Source of the DNA: Pseudonocardia sp. C8
GTDB taxonomy: Bacteria; Actinomycetota; Actinomycetes; Mycobacteriales; Pseudonocardiaceae
Assembly (NCBI RefSeq): GCF_014267175.1
Contig: NZ_JACMTR010000002.1
Span: 1,725,001 to 1,789,000 of the forward strand
Direction: 5' to 3'
DNA length: 64,000 nucleotides
The notes beneath the pieces were generated by a model that saw only the letters and a program-made list of their open reading frames with translations, was not told the origin of the DNA and searched no databases. Shown here in pieces: positions 35,312 to 44,320 of the stretch (positions are counted from its first letter, which is position 1; every line of letters begins with the position of its first letter). The position numbers and the translations under genes are program-made.

Positions 35312-36184
35312 TCAGGAGCCGAGGACCCGGCCGACGTGCTCGCGGGCCGGGCCGGCCAGCCGGGCGCGCAGGCTCCCGAACAGCTCCTCGGCCCGGCTGC
35401 CGACCCAGTTGTCGGGCAGCGCCTCCAGCGGCAGGCCGGGGTCGAGGTAGGGCAGCCGCCGCCACACCGTCACCAGCGTGACGAAGTCGGCGAACGCCTG
35501 CGCGGGCGTCCCCTCGGAGGACTGCCATTTCCGCAGGACCGGCTCCTGCTGCTCCAGGAACGCCGCGTACTGGGCTTCGAGGGCCTCGAGGTCCCACCAC
35601 GAGGCGACCGTCTCGTGCAGCGGCCGGCCCGCCACGTGCCGGCTGCGGAACAGCTCGGTGTAGCCGCGCAGGCCGGCCCGTTCCAGGGCGTGCGAGGTCT
35701 CCGCCTCCAGGTGTGCCGGGGCCACCCACAGGCCGGGCGCGACGGTGCCCAGCCCCAGCCGGATCAGCAGGCTCCGCAGCTGGTGGCGCTGGTCGCGCGC
35801 GCTCTCCGGCACCGAGAACGCGACCAGCAGCCAGCCCTCGTCCGCGCCGGCCCGGCGGCGGGAGAAGATCCGCTCGTCGCCCTCGGCGAGGAGGTCGGAC
35901 GCCGCCGCCGACAGCCGGTACCCGGCCGCGCCGCCGACCCGCTCCGGTTCGAGCAGCCCGCGCCGTTTCAGGCGGGACACCGCCGAGCGGACCGCCTGGC
36001 CGTCGACCCCGAGGTCGCCGAGCAGGCGGACCAGCGACGCGACCGACAGCGCGCCACCGCGCTCGCGGGAGTACAGGCCGTAGACGCTCACGATGAGCCG
36101 GCGTGGCGGGGGGACGGCGGTCAGCTCGCTCAGGGATCCGTCGCGGCCCTCACCCGGCTCTAGCGCATCGGCGACTGTCGTCAC
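35312..36184 (-). CDS. PaaX-family transcriptional regulator
   Basis: 290 aa. GQAVRSAVSRLKRRGLLEPERVGGAAGYRLS is the winged helix, WLLVAFSVPESARDQRHQLRSLLIRLGLGTVAPGLWVAPAHL the middle domain, and VWRRLPYLDPGLPLEALPDNWVG the C-terminal segment. GTG 36184 has a TATCAT element 7 nt upstream and no Shine-Dalgarno site, indicating a leaderless transcript. It shares a strand with the MHS transporter upstream. Probably senses an aryl-CoA. Confidence 0.9.
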   Translation of the reverse strand: MTTVADALEPGEGRDGSLSELTAVPPPRRLIVSVYGLYSRERGGALSVASLVRLLGDLGVDGQAVRSAVSRLKRRGLLEPERVGGAAGYRLSAAASDLLAEGDERIFSRRRAGADEGWLLVAFSVPESARDQRHQLRSLLIRLGLGTVAPGLWVAPAHLEAETSHALERAGLRGYTELFRSRHVAGRPLHETVASWWDLEALEAQYAAFLEQQEPVLRKWQSSEGTPAQAFADFVTLVTVWRRLPYLDPGLPLEALPDNWVGSRAEELFGSLRARLAGPAREHVGRVLGS

Positions 36185-36221
36185 AGGAGAGATGATACGA
36201 GGTCGGGCGGCCGGCCCGCGG

Positions 36222-37559
36222 TCAGCGCGCCGGTTCGGGGTCGCGGACCGCGGGCCCCGGTCGGCGGCCGGTGAGGCCGGCCGACCGCCACGTGACCAGC
36301 AGCGCCACGATCGTCACCAGTGCCAGGCCGATCACGTACAGCGCCACCGGCACCGAGCTGCCGGTCGTCGCGAGCAGGGCGGTGGCGATGAGCGGGGACA
36401 ACCCGCCCGCGAACACCGCGGCCAGCTCGTGGGCCAGCGACAGGCCCGAGTAGCGCACCTCCCGGCTGAAGAGCTCGGTGAAGAACGCGGGCTGCGTGCC
36501 GATCATCGCCGCGTGGCACAACCCGTTGCCGAGGAAGAACGCGAGCAGGACCACGGCCGGCATCCCGGTGTCGATCATCCAGAAGAACGGGAAGGCGAGC
36601 AGTGCCAGGCCGGTGGCCCCGCCGAGGTAGACCGGGCCGCGCCCGACGCGGTCGGAGAGGTGGCCGAAGAACAGCATCGTGCCGATCGCGGCCGTCATCG
36701 AGGTCATGACTCCCAGCAGGAGCAGCTCCTGGGGCACCCCGACGTGCTTGCCGTAGACGAGGGCGAAGGTCAGGAAGATGTAGGACCCGCCGTTCTCGGC
36801 GACCCGCAGCGCCATCGCCAGCAGCAGGCTGCGCCGCTGCGTGCGGAACACCTCGACGACGGGCAGCCGCGGCGGGGCGTCCTGTGCGGAGGTGTCGTGG
36901 CCGCCGTGCTCGGCCGGGATCCGGAACCGGATGTAGATCCCGGCCCCGACCACGACCACGCTGACCAGGAACGGAACCCGCCATCCCCAGGCGAGGAACG
37001 CCTCGTCGCCGAGCATCACCTGGGTGAGCAGGAAGACACCCGACGACAGGACGAAGCCGAGCGCGAGGCCGGCCTGGCTCCAGGCCGAGAGGAACCCGCG
37101 GCGTTCCGCCGGCACGTTCTCGCTGATCATCAGCACCGCGCCGCCCCACTCGCCGCCCGCGGCCGTGCCCTGCAGCACGCGCAGCACGACCAGCAGCGCC
37201 GGCGCCAGGACCCCGGCCGTCTCGTAGGTGGGCAGGAGGCCGATCGCGAACGTCGCGACACCCATGATCGCCAGCGTGGCGACCAGGGCGCTGCGCCTGC
37301 TGAACCGGTCCCCGATGTGGCCGAAGATCACGCCGCCCAGCGGGCGGGCCATGAAGCCGACCGTGAGCCCCGCGAGCGAGGCGAGGGTGCCGATCAGCGG
37401 GTCACCGGTCGTCGGGAAGAACAGCGGGCCGAAGACGATCGACGCGGCGGTCGCGTAGAGGAAGAAGTCGTACCACTCCAGCGCGTTCCCGACGACGGAG
37501 GCGACGCCGTACCGGCTGGTCGACGGGGGCGGTGTGGGCGGGCGGGACGGAGTGCTCAC
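36222..37559 (-). CDS. MFS transporter, metabolite:H+ symporter (MHS) family
   Basis: 445 aa from GTG 37559 with AAAGG upstream. GNALEWYDFFLYATAASIVFGPLFFP, GHIGDRFSRRSALVATL and RVLQGTAAGGEWGGAVLMISEN are MHS hallmarks, and twelve helices are visible. It is divergent from the thiolase-like gene. Likely imports an organic or aromatic acid used by the 37.7-42.8 kb genes. Confidence 0.9.
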   Translation of the reverse strand: MSTPSRPPTPPPSTSRYGVASVVGNALEWYDFFLYATAASIVFGPLFFPTTGDPLIGTLASLAGLTVGFMARPLGGVIFGHIGDRFSRRSALVATLAIMGVATFAIGLLPTYETAGVLAPALLVVLRVLQGTAAGGEWGGAVLMISENVPAERRGFLSAWSQAGLALGFVLSSGVFLLTQVMLGDEAFLAWGWRVPFLVSVVVVGAGIYIRFRIPAEHGGHDTSAQDAPPRLPVVEVFRTQRRSLLLAMALRVAENGGSYIFLTFALVYGKHVGVPQELLLLGVMTSMTAAIGTMLFFGHLSDRVGRGPVYLGGATGLALLAFPFFWMIDTGMPAVVLLAFFLGNGLCHAAMIGTQPAFFTELFSREVRYSGLSLAHELAAVFAGGLSPLIATALLATTGSSVPVALYVIGLALVTIVALLVTWRSAGLTGRRPGPAVRDPEPAR

Positions 37560-37759
37560 GGTGTGGCCTTTCGGGTTGGTCGGACGGGAGCCGGTCGGTG
37601 GCTGTGCCGTGTGCCGGGTTCGCTGAGCGGACCGTGGCGCCCGGGAAAGCGCCGGAGCCGGGTAACACATGCGGCCGGTGCTGCCGCGCGATCGTGGTGG
37701 TGCGGGCGCGTTCGCGGGTCGGAGCGAGCGTCCTTCGTGATCCGCCGGAAGGAGTGGCC

Positions 37760-38902
37760 ATGACCGCCGTCGTCACGGGTGCCTACGAGGTCCCCTACAG
37801 CAGGCATCCCGATCCCGGTTGCTCGACCGGCGGGCTGCTCGCCGGGGCGGTGCTCGGTGCGGTGCGTGCCGCGGGGATCGACCTGGACCGGGTGGACGGG
37901 CTGGGCCTGAGCAGCTTCACCCTCCGGCCGGACCACGCCGTCGACCTGGCCTGGCGGATGGGGCTGACCCTGCGCTGGCTGGTCGAGGACCCGCACGGCG
38001 GCGCGAGCGGGATCAACCTGCTCATGCTGGCCCGCCGCGCGGTGGAGGCCGGGGACGCCGACTGCATCGTCCTGGTGGCGGGTGACCGTTTCGGACCCGC
38101 CGACTTCGCCGACCTGGTGGACAACTACAACACCGCGACCCGCGACCACCTCGCACCGCTCGGCTTCGGCGGGCCGAACGCCGCGTTCGCCCAGCTCACG
38201 ACCCGGCACGCGCGGGCGACCGGCCTCACCGAGACCGACTACGCCCGGATCCCGGTCGCCCAGCGCCGGTGGGCCGGCCGGAACCCCGGCGCCGTCTACC
38301 GCGACCCGATGACCGTCGAGGACTACCTCGCGGCCCCGGTCGTGACCACCCCGCTGCGCCGGCTCGACTGCGTGCCGGTCGTGTCCGGGGCCGACGCGAT
38401 CGTCGTCGAACGCGACGCGGACGCCGCCGGCCGCCCGCGGGCCCGGGTCCGGGCGCTGGCCGGGCGGCACAACCCCGACCAGCAGGACGGCGACGGCCTG
38501 CAGACCGGGCTCGCGCACGTCCGGGACCGGCTGTGGGACGGCGCCGGTGTCGGTCCGGAGGACCTCGACCTCGCCGGCGTCTACGACGACTACCCGGTGA
38601 TGGCGCTGATCCAGCTCGCCGACCTCGGCTGCGTCCCCGGTGACGACCTGCGGGCCTTCCTGCACGACCGGATCGACCGCGCGGGCTGGCCGCTCAACAC
38701 CTCGGGCGGCCAGCTGTCCGCCGGGCAGGCCGGAGCCGCGGGCGGCATGCACTTCCTGGTCGAGGCCGTGCTGCAGCTCCAGGGCCGGGCCGGGGACCGC
38801 CAGGTTCCGGACGCCCGGCACGCGCTCGTGACCGGCTACGGCATGGTCCTGTACCGATACGGGGCGATGGCCAACGCCGTGGTGCTGGAGGCCGGCCGCT
38901 GA
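37760..38902 (+). CDS. SCP-x/thiolase-like protein lacking the catalytic Cys
   Basis: 380 aa thiolase fold. The N-terminal active-site segment reads DPHGGASGINLLMLARRAVEAGDADCIVLVAGDR: Gly stands where thiolases have Cys in CASG. The later GVYDDYPVMALIQLADLG and NTSGGQLSAGQAGAAGGMHFLVEAVLQLQG match the SCP2-thiolase group that includes the retro-aldolase Ltp2. Such proteins need an OB-fold/zinc-ribbon partner; one is encoded at 40813. C-C bond cleavage of a CoA thioester is the likely role. Confidence 0.88.
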   Translation: MTAVVTGAYEVPYSRHPDPGCSTGGLLAGAVLGAVRAAGIDLDRVDGLGLSSFTLRPDHAVDLAWRMGLTLRWLVEDPHGGASGINLLMLARRAVEAGDADCIVLVAGDRFGPADFADLVDNYNTATRDHLAPLGFGGPNAAFAQLTTRHARATGLTETDYARIPVAQRRWAGRNPGAVYRDPMTVEDYLAAPVVTTPLRRLDCVPVVSGADAIVVERDADAAGRPRARVRALAGRHNPDQQDGDGLQTGLAHVRDRLWDGAGVGPEDLDLAGVYDDYPVMALIQLADLGCVPGDDLRAFLHDRIDRAGWPLNTSGGQLSAGQAGAAGGMHFLVEAVLQLQGRAGDRQVPDARHALVTGYGMVLYRYGAMANAVVLEAGR

Positions 38903-38916
38903 CCGGGAGGTCATCG

Positions 38917-39714
38917 TCATCCCCGGCCCGGGACGAACGCCAGCACCCGGGCCGGGCTCCCGGTGCCCCCGACGATCGGCAGCGGCGCGACCACCACGAC
39001 GGCGCCGGTGGCCGGCAGGAGCCCGAGGTTGCGCAGCGACGTGACGCCGTACCGGTCGTTCGCGAGCAGGTGGTGGTGGGCCGGCATCGGCGGGTCGAGG
39101 GAGAACCCGTTCCCGGCGTCGATCCCGACCGTCTCCACCCCGAAGCCGGCGACGGGAGTCTCCTCGGCGAGCCAGCGTGCGCACTCGGCCGAGATCCCGG
39201 GGGTGCGGGACACACCGTCGACGACGTTGAGGAACGCGTCGCGGTCGCCCCCGCGGGATTCCCAACCGGTGCGGTAGAGCAACCAGCCGCCCGCGCGGAG
39301 CGGACCGTGCTCGGCCTCCCACTCCCGGAGGTGGTCGACCTCGAGCAGGAAATCCGGGTCGCGGGCAGCGTCGGCGGAGCGGTCGACGACCATTGCCGGG
39401 CCGACCAGGCGGGTCACCGGGACCGAGGCCACGTCGTCACCGTCGGCGTGCGAGATCCAGTGCCGGGGCGCGTCGAGGTGGGTACCGACGTGCTCCCCGG
39501 TGTGGATGTTGTGGTGCCGCCAGAGGGGGCCGCCGCCGTCGAACGCGCTGACCTCCTCGAGGCTGAAGTCGATCAGGTTCGCGTACGGGGCGGGCAGCTG
39601 CAGGGTGGGTGTGTCGGCGCTCAGCGGGGTCGTCAGGTCGACGACGTCCAGCAGGCCGTCCCGCAACACGGAGGTCAGGTCGTGCAGGACGTCGGTCCCG
39701 GTCGTGGATGTCAC
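38917..39714 (-). CDS. Cyclase-family metal hydrolase (KynB/isatin hydrolase type)
   Basis: 265 aa from GTG 39714 with GGGAGG upstream. NIHTGEHVGTHLDAPRHW is the PF04199 metal motif HxGTHxDxPxH. PLPIVGGTGSPARVLAFVP closes the fold. The family contains kynurenine formamidase and isatin hydrolase; length and C-terminus resemble the latter group. It is a paralogue of the gene at 46286. Either N-formylkynurenine, N-formylanthranilate or isatin would fit the window. Divergent from IclR at 39939. Confidence 0.88.
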   Translation of the reverse strand: MTSTTGTDVLHDLTSVLRDGLLDVVDLTTPLSADTPTLQLPAPYANLIDFSLEEVSAFDGGGPLWRHHNIHTGEHVGTHLDAPRHWISHADGDDVASVPVTRLVGPAMVVDRSADAARDPDFLLEVDHLREWEAEHGPLRAGGWLLYRTGWESRGGDRDAFLNVVDGVSRTPGISAECARWLAEETPVAGFGVETVGIDAGNGFSLDPPMPAHHHLLANDRYGVTSLRNLGLLPATGAVVVVAPLPIVGGTGSPARVLAFVPGRG

Positions 39715-39938
39715 GGTCGTCCTCCCGAGTCGTGCGCCGGCCCTCGTCGGACGGCGCTCCGCTTCCCGCTCGGGCCACCGGGCGGGGGCGCCAGGCAATG
39801 CCAGCGGGCCGTCCCTGTCGAGCATCCGGTTCGCTGGCCGGAACGCCGCCTGCGCGCCCGGTCGGCAGTAGCATCGCCCTCCACCAGGTCGGCCGCGGCA
39901 CACCGCCGTCGCCGCGGCACGGTGCGGGAGGGTCGGTG

Positions 39939-40757
39939 ATGACGTCGGACCCGGAACCGGCGGACGAGGCCCGGAAGAGCGTCCTGGGTAAGGTCCAGCT
40001 GCTGTTGAGCGCCTTCCACACGGGCCCGCTGCAGATGCGGCTGACCGAGCTGAGCCGCCGCTCGGGCGTCCCCAAGGGCACGACCTACCGGCTGGCCCAG
40101 GAGATGGTGCGGTGGGGGCTGCTCGAGCGGGTCGGGGACCGCTACCAGATCGGGGTGCGGATGTTCGAGCTCGGGCAGCGGGTCCCGATCGCCGCCGTGC
40201 TCCGCGCGGTGTCCCGCCCGGTACTGACCGACCTCTACGCCGACACCCGGGCCAGCATCCACATGGCCGTGCTCGACGGGATCTGCGTGCGCTACGTCGA
40301 GAAGATCACCGGTTCGGCGCACGTGGTCACGCACTCCGACGTCGGCCGGCATTTCCCGGCCACGTGCACCTCGTCGGGCAAGGTGCTGCTCGCCCTGCAC
40401 CCGGACTCCGAGCGGGTCTGCGCGGAGCTCGCGACGACACCGTTCGCCCGGATGACCTCGCTCAGCGTCGGGTCGTGGCCGGACCTGCGGGACCAGCTCG
40501 ACACGATCCGCCGGCGCGGCTTCGCGCTGGAACGGCAGGAGGCGGCCGCCGGGTTCGGCAGCGTCGCGGTGCCGGTCGCCGGCCCCGACGGCGCGGTGTA
40601 CGCGGCCGTCTCGGCGGCCCAGCCGTTGCCGCAGTTCCACGTCGACCGGCTGGTGCCGCGGCTGCGGGAGGCGGCCCGCGGGGTGTCCCGGGCCGTCCAC
40701 GAGCGGCTCGCCACCGCCCCGGGCGGGTTCGGTCCGCTCACCGGCCCGCCCGATTGA
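39939..40757 (+). CDS. IclR-family transcriptional regulator
   Basis: 272 aa from ATG 39939 (GTG 39936 also possible), with GGGAGGG upstream. The winged helix spans about residues 15-75 (LTELSRRSGVPKGTTYRLAQEMVRWGLLER). The effector domain has GRHFPATCTSSGKVLLAL and RRRGFALERQEAAAGFGSVAVPVAGPDGAVYAAVS. It probably controls the divergent cyclase gene and/or the thiolase/synthetase genes. Confidence 0.92.
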   Translation: MTSDPEPADEARKSVLGKVQLLLSAFHTGPLQMRLTELSRRSGVPKGTTYRLAQEMVRWGLLERVGDRYQIGVRMFELGQRVPIAAVLRAVSRPVLTDLYADTRASIHMAVLDGICVRYVEKITGSAHVVTHSDVGRHFPATCTSSGKVLLALHPDSERVCAELATTPFARMTSLSVGSWPDLRDQLDTIRRRGFALERQEAAAGFGSVAVPVAGPDGAVYAAVSAAQPLPQFHVDRLVPRLREAARGVSRAVHERLATAPGGFGPLTGPPD

Positions 40758-40812
40758 CCGTCGCGTCGGGTGCGGCCGATCGTCGCCGGTGTTCGAGGTG
40801 ACGGAGGAACGC

Positions 40813-41145
40813 ATGACGATCGAGACGGGGCCCGGGGTCCGGGTGTGGTGGTGCGGGCGCGGGCACGCCTGCTTCCCGCGGCGACTGGTCTGCCCGGTGT
40901 GCCGGGACACCGGGTCGAGCCCGCGCGCCGCACGGGAGGGTGTGGTCGAGGAGGTGACCGACGCGCCGGGGACCGGCGTCCGGATGGTGACCGTCCGGCT
41001 GCCGGAGGGGCCGCGCCTGCTGGGACGGGTGGAGGCCGAGGCGGGACCCGGTGACCGGCTGCCGCTGAGCGCGGTGCCCGGTGTGCCCGGTGCCGTGCAC
41101 GTCCCGGACCCGCACGACCGCACGACCGGGACGGTGGGCCCGTGA
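40813..41145 (+). CDS. OB-fold/zinc-ribbon (DUF35) partner of thiolase-like protein
   Basis: 110 aa. WWCGRGHACFPRRLVCPVC is the rubredoxin-like zinc ribbon and the following VVEEVTDAPGTGVRMVTVRLPEGPRLLGRVE forms the OB-fold. Proteins of this type bind SCP2-thiolases (as in ChsH2-Ltp2) and help position acyl-CoA. It overlaps the acyl-CoA synthetase by 4 nt. The cognate thiolase-like protein is encoded 1.9 kb upstream. Confidence 0.85.
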   Translation: MTIETGPGVRVWWCGRGHACFPRRLVCPVCRDTGSSPRAAREGVVEEVTDAPGTGVRMVTVRLPEGPRLLGRVEAEAGPGDRLPLSAVPGVPGAVHVPDPHDRTTGTVGP

Positions 41146-42773
41146 ACGACCGCGTGACGACGACACCGCGGCCGGTACGGGACGGCGTCCCGGTAGCACC
41201 GCTGCGGGACCTGCCCCCGGAGCTGCGCACCGTTCCGGGGCTGCTGCGGTACCAGGCCGAGCGGTACGGCGACACGCCGCTGCTGCGGACCGACGACCTC
41301 GAGCGCAGCTACGCGGAGACGGCCGACGCGGTCGCGGCCGCGGCCGGCACGCTGCGGGCCGCCGGGATCGGGGAGGGCGACCGGGTGGCGCTGATGTGCG
41401 AGAACCGGGTCGAGATCCTCGACCTGACGTTGGCGTGCGCGTGGCTCGGTGCCGTCGCCGTCCCGCTGAACACCGCGCTGCGCGGGCCGGGGCTGAGCCA
41501 CCAGCTCGTCCACTCCGGGGCGGTGCTGCTGGTGACGGACTCGGCGCTGGTGGAGGCACTGGGGCCGATCGCGCCGCCCCCCGCGCTGCGGGAGGTCTGG
41601 GCGCTCGATGGTGTCCCGGCCCGGGTGCCGGAGAACTACCGCGTCGTCGCGCCGCCGGCGCCCGCAGGCCCGGTGGCGCCGGCCGCGGTGACCCCCGGGA
41701 CGACCGCGGTGATCCTCTACACCTCCGGGACCACCGGACCGGCCAAGGGCGTCGAGTGCCCGCACGCGCAGTTCTACTGGTGGGGGATCCTGGTCTCCGA
41801 GTCGCTCGGGATCGGCCCGGACGACGTGCTCTACACCTGCCTGCCGCTGTTCCACACCAACGCGCTCAACGCCTTCTTCCAGGCACTGGTCAGCGGGGCC
41901 ACCTTCCACGTCGGGCCGCGGTTCTCGGCGTCCCGGTTCTGGTCGCGGCTCGCCGCGTCCGGCGCGACCGTCACCTACCTGCTGGGTGCGATCGTGAACA
42001 TCGTCCACGCCACCGCACCCTCCCCGGCCGATCGTGCGCACCGGGTGCGGATCGCGCTCGCGCCGGGGACGCCGGCGTCGGTGATGGAGCCGTTCCGCGA
42101 GCGGTTCGGCGTCCGCCTGGTCGAGGGATACGGCTCCACCGAGACGAACGCCTGCATCGCGGCCCCGCCCGAGGAGCAGCGTCCGGGCTGGATGGGGCGG
42201 GTGCGCACGGGGTTCGCGGCCGCGGTCGTCGACGCTTGCGACAACCCGGTGCCCGACGGGGTGGTCGGCGAGCTCGTGCTGCGGTCCGACGAGCCGTTCG
42301 CCTTCGCCACCGGCTACCACGGTGAACCGGCCACGACCGTCGAGGCGTGGCGCAACCTGTGGTTCCACACCGGGGACGGCGTGGTCCGCTCGCCCGAGGG
42401 ATGGTTCCGGTTCGTCGACCGGATCAAGGACGCGATCCGGCGGCGGGGCGAGAACATCTCGTCGTTCGAGGTGGAGCAGGTCCTGCTCGCCCACGACGAC
42501 GTCGAGCTCGCCGCCGCCTACGCGCTGCCCTCGGAGCTCGGTGAGGACGAGGTCGCCGCCGCGGTCGTGCTGCGGGACGGCAGCATGCTCACCCCCGACG
42601 AGCTGGTCCGGTGGTGCGAGCCGCGGCTGGCCTACTTCGCGATCCCGCGGTTCGTGGGTGTCCTCGACGAGCTGCCCCGCACGACCAACGGCAAGGTCCG
42701 GAAGGCGGAGCTGCGGGCGCGGGGCGCGGACGGCCTGTGGGACCGGCAGCGGGCGGCCGCGCCGGCCGGGTGA
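41142..42773 (+). CDS. Acyl-CoA synthetase (AMP-forming, CaiC/crotonobetaine ligase-like)
   Basis: 543 aa from GTG 41142. AVILYTSGTTGPAKGVECPH is the AMP-binding P-loop, VEGYGSTETNACIAA the adenine motif, LWFHTGDGVVRSPEGWFRFVDRIKDAIRRRGENISSFEVEQVL the hinge and C-terminal start, and PRTTNGKVRKAELRARG carries the catalytic Lys. It activates a carboxylic acid as CoA thioester, which the thiolase-like/OB pair could then cleave. Its last 142 nt overlap the convergent flavin monooxygenase frame. Confidence 0.92.
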   Translation: MNDRVTTTPRPVRDGVPVAPLRDLPPELRTVPGLLRYQAERYGDTPLLRTDDLERSYAETADAVAAAAGTLRAAGIGEGDRVALMCENRVEILDLTLACAWLGAVAVPLNTALRGPGLSHQLVHSGAVLLVTDSALVEALGPIAPPPALREVWALDGVPARVPENYRVVAPPAPAGPVAPAAVTPGTTAVILYTSGTTGPAKGVECPHAQFYWWGILVSESLGIGPDDVLYTCLPLFHTNALNAFFQALVSGATFHVGPRFSASRFWSRLAASGATVTYLLGAIVNIVHATAPSPADRAHRVRIALAPGTPASVMEPFRERFGVRLVEGYGSTETNACIAAPPEEQRPGWMGRVRTGFAAAVVDACDNPVPDGVVGELVLRSDEPFAFATGYHGEPATTVEAWRNLWFHTGDGVVRSPEGWFRFVDRIKDAIRRRGENISSFEVEQVLLAHDDVELAAAYALPSELGEDEVAAAVVLRDGSMLTPDELVRWCEPRLAYFAIPRFVGVLDELPRTTNGKVRKAELRARGADGLWDRQRAAAPAG

Positions 42774-44305
42774 GGCGATGCGGCCCGGGCCGGTCTCAGC
42801 GTGCGGAGACTGGCGGGGTCCCGGCCCGGGCCCGCGACCGGCCCGGGTGCGTGCCGGGCCATCAGCTCCGCCGCCACCCGGGCGTAGGCGCCCGGGTTCA
42901 CCGGCAGCAGCCACTCCACCAGCCGCCGGCGCCGGCCGATGCCCGCACCCAGGTCGGAGAGCATCTCGTCGATGTTGTGCAGCGAGAACGGGATGATGTT
43001 GGTCCCGCGGGCGTGCCGGCCCTCGGTGCGCTCCTCCATCCACCGCAGCCGCTGCTGCACGAACTCCCGCCGCTGCGGCAGCGGGGGCAGGTCGATCCCG
43101 CCGGCCAGGTGGACGCCGATCCACAGCGCCGCGACCTCGGCCGAGAGCGGCGACAGGAACGACGAGTTGTACCCGCAGAAGCTCAGGTCCGGCACCGTGT
43201 GCGGGTGGATCTGCCGGTACAGCTCGAAGTTGCCGCGCTCGTCGACGAGCCGGTCGCGGACCTCGGGCGGCAGGAACGGCACCCGCTGGTGGAACCCGGT
43301 CCCGGCGACGACGACGTCCGCCGGGATCTCCGTGCCGTCCGCCAGCACCGCGACCGGGCGGCCGTCCCGCGCGCCCAGCGAGCCGATCACGGTGTCGCGG
43401 TGCACGGTGATCGAGCCGTCGGCGACGCCCTCGTAGAAGCCCTCGGTCGCGAGGCTGACGGTGCTCCGGGCGATGTCCTCGAGCGAGCCGTGCGGGACGA
43501 GGCCGAGGTCCGCCAGCTTGAGCTGGCGCACGATCTGGGCCTGCAGGCCGGCCATCATCCCGTCCCGTACCCCCTTGCCGGGGCCGTGCAGGAACCGCTC
43601 GAACCCGGCGAGCCGGGCGTAGCGGAACAGGCCCTCGCCGAGCCGGGTGAGCAGCAGGTACTTGTAGTTCAGCGCGCCGCCGATCCGGCGCGGCATCTTC
43701 CACAGCAGCTCCCGCGCGACGACCGTCGTCGAGGCCGACACCGCGTCGAGCGCGACGGCGACGTCGCAGGAGGACTTGCCGTAGCCGATCACGACGACGT
43801 GCCGGTCGCGGGCGTCGGCGAGGTCGGTGAACTCCGCGGGCGGGCAGTAGCGGCCGCCGGCGGCGCGGAAGGCTCCGGTGCCCGGGAACTCCGGCAGGAA
43901 CGGCTCGGAGAAGATCCCGTTGGCGACGACGAGGTGGTCGAACCCCTCGGTGCCGTCGCCCGTGGTGACCGTCCAGCCACCGCCCGGGCGGGGCTCGGCG
44001 GACACGACCTCGGTGGAGGTGCGGACCCGCTCCCGGATCCCGGTGTGCCTCGCGTACGACTCGAGGTACTCCTGGACCTGCTGACCGGTGGGCCACTCGG
44101 GGTAGTGGCGCGGCATCGGGTAGTCCGACAGCGAGTACGTGCCCTTGTCGTTCTGCGTGGTCAGCCCCGGGTAGCGGCGGGTGCGGCTCCAGACGCCGCC
44201 CACGTCCGGCGCCTTCTCGAACACGGTGACGTCGTGGCCGAAGCCGGTGAGCACCTTGGCCGAGGAGAGGCCGGCGAACCCGGCCCCGACGATCGCGATC
44301 TTCAT
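42632..44305 (-). CDS. Flavin-containing monooxygenase (FMO/BVMO-like)
   Basis: 557 aa. IAIVGAGFAGLSSAKVL is the FAD motif, FEKAPDVGGVWSRTRRYPGL the conserved FMO segment and VVVIGYGKSSCDVAVALDAV the NADPH motif. LAGTGFH-like VVAGTGFHQRVPFLP follows. Typical relatives end soon after LMARHAPG near residue 490; the last 60 or so residues are low-complexity and run antisense over the end of the acyl-CoA synthetase gene, suggesting a lost stop codon. ATG 44305 lies 15 nt after the SDR gene, forming an SDR-FMO operon. Confidence 0.85.
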   Translation of the reverse strand: MKIAIVGAGFAGLSSAKVLTGFGHDVTVFEKAPDVGGVWSRTRRYPGLTTQNDKGTYSLSDYPMPRHYPEWPTGQQVQEYLESYARHTGIRERVRTSTEVVSAEPRPGGGWTVTTGDGTEGFDHLVVANGIFSEPFLPEFPGTGAFRAAGGRYCPPAEFTDLADARDRHVVVIGYGKSSCDVAVALDAVSASTTVVARELLWKMPRRIGGALNYKYLLLTRLGEGLFRYARLAGFERFLHGPGKGVRDGMMAGLQAQIVRQLKLADLGLVPHGSLEDIARSTVSLATEGFYEGVADGSITVHRDTVIGSLGARDGRPVAVLADGTEIPADVVVAGTGFHQRVPFLPPEVRDRLVDERGNFELYRQIHPHTVPDLSFCGYNSSFLSPLSAEVAALWIGVHLAGGIDLPPLPQRREFVQQRLRWMEERTEGRHARGTNIIPFSLHNIDEMLSDLGAGIGRRRRLVEWLLPVNPGAYARVAAELMARHAPGPVAGPGRDPASLRTLRPARAASPHPAGAAARCRSHRPSAPRARSSAFRTLPLVVRGSSSRTPTNRGIAK

Positions 44306-44320
44306 GGGTGGTCCACCTGT

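Noticed and set aside
39711..44096. A 1461-codon leftward open frame
   Set aside because: Antisense to IclR, OB-fold and acyl-CoA synthetase genes and out of frame with the flavin monooxygenase; composition is typical of a high-GC shadow.
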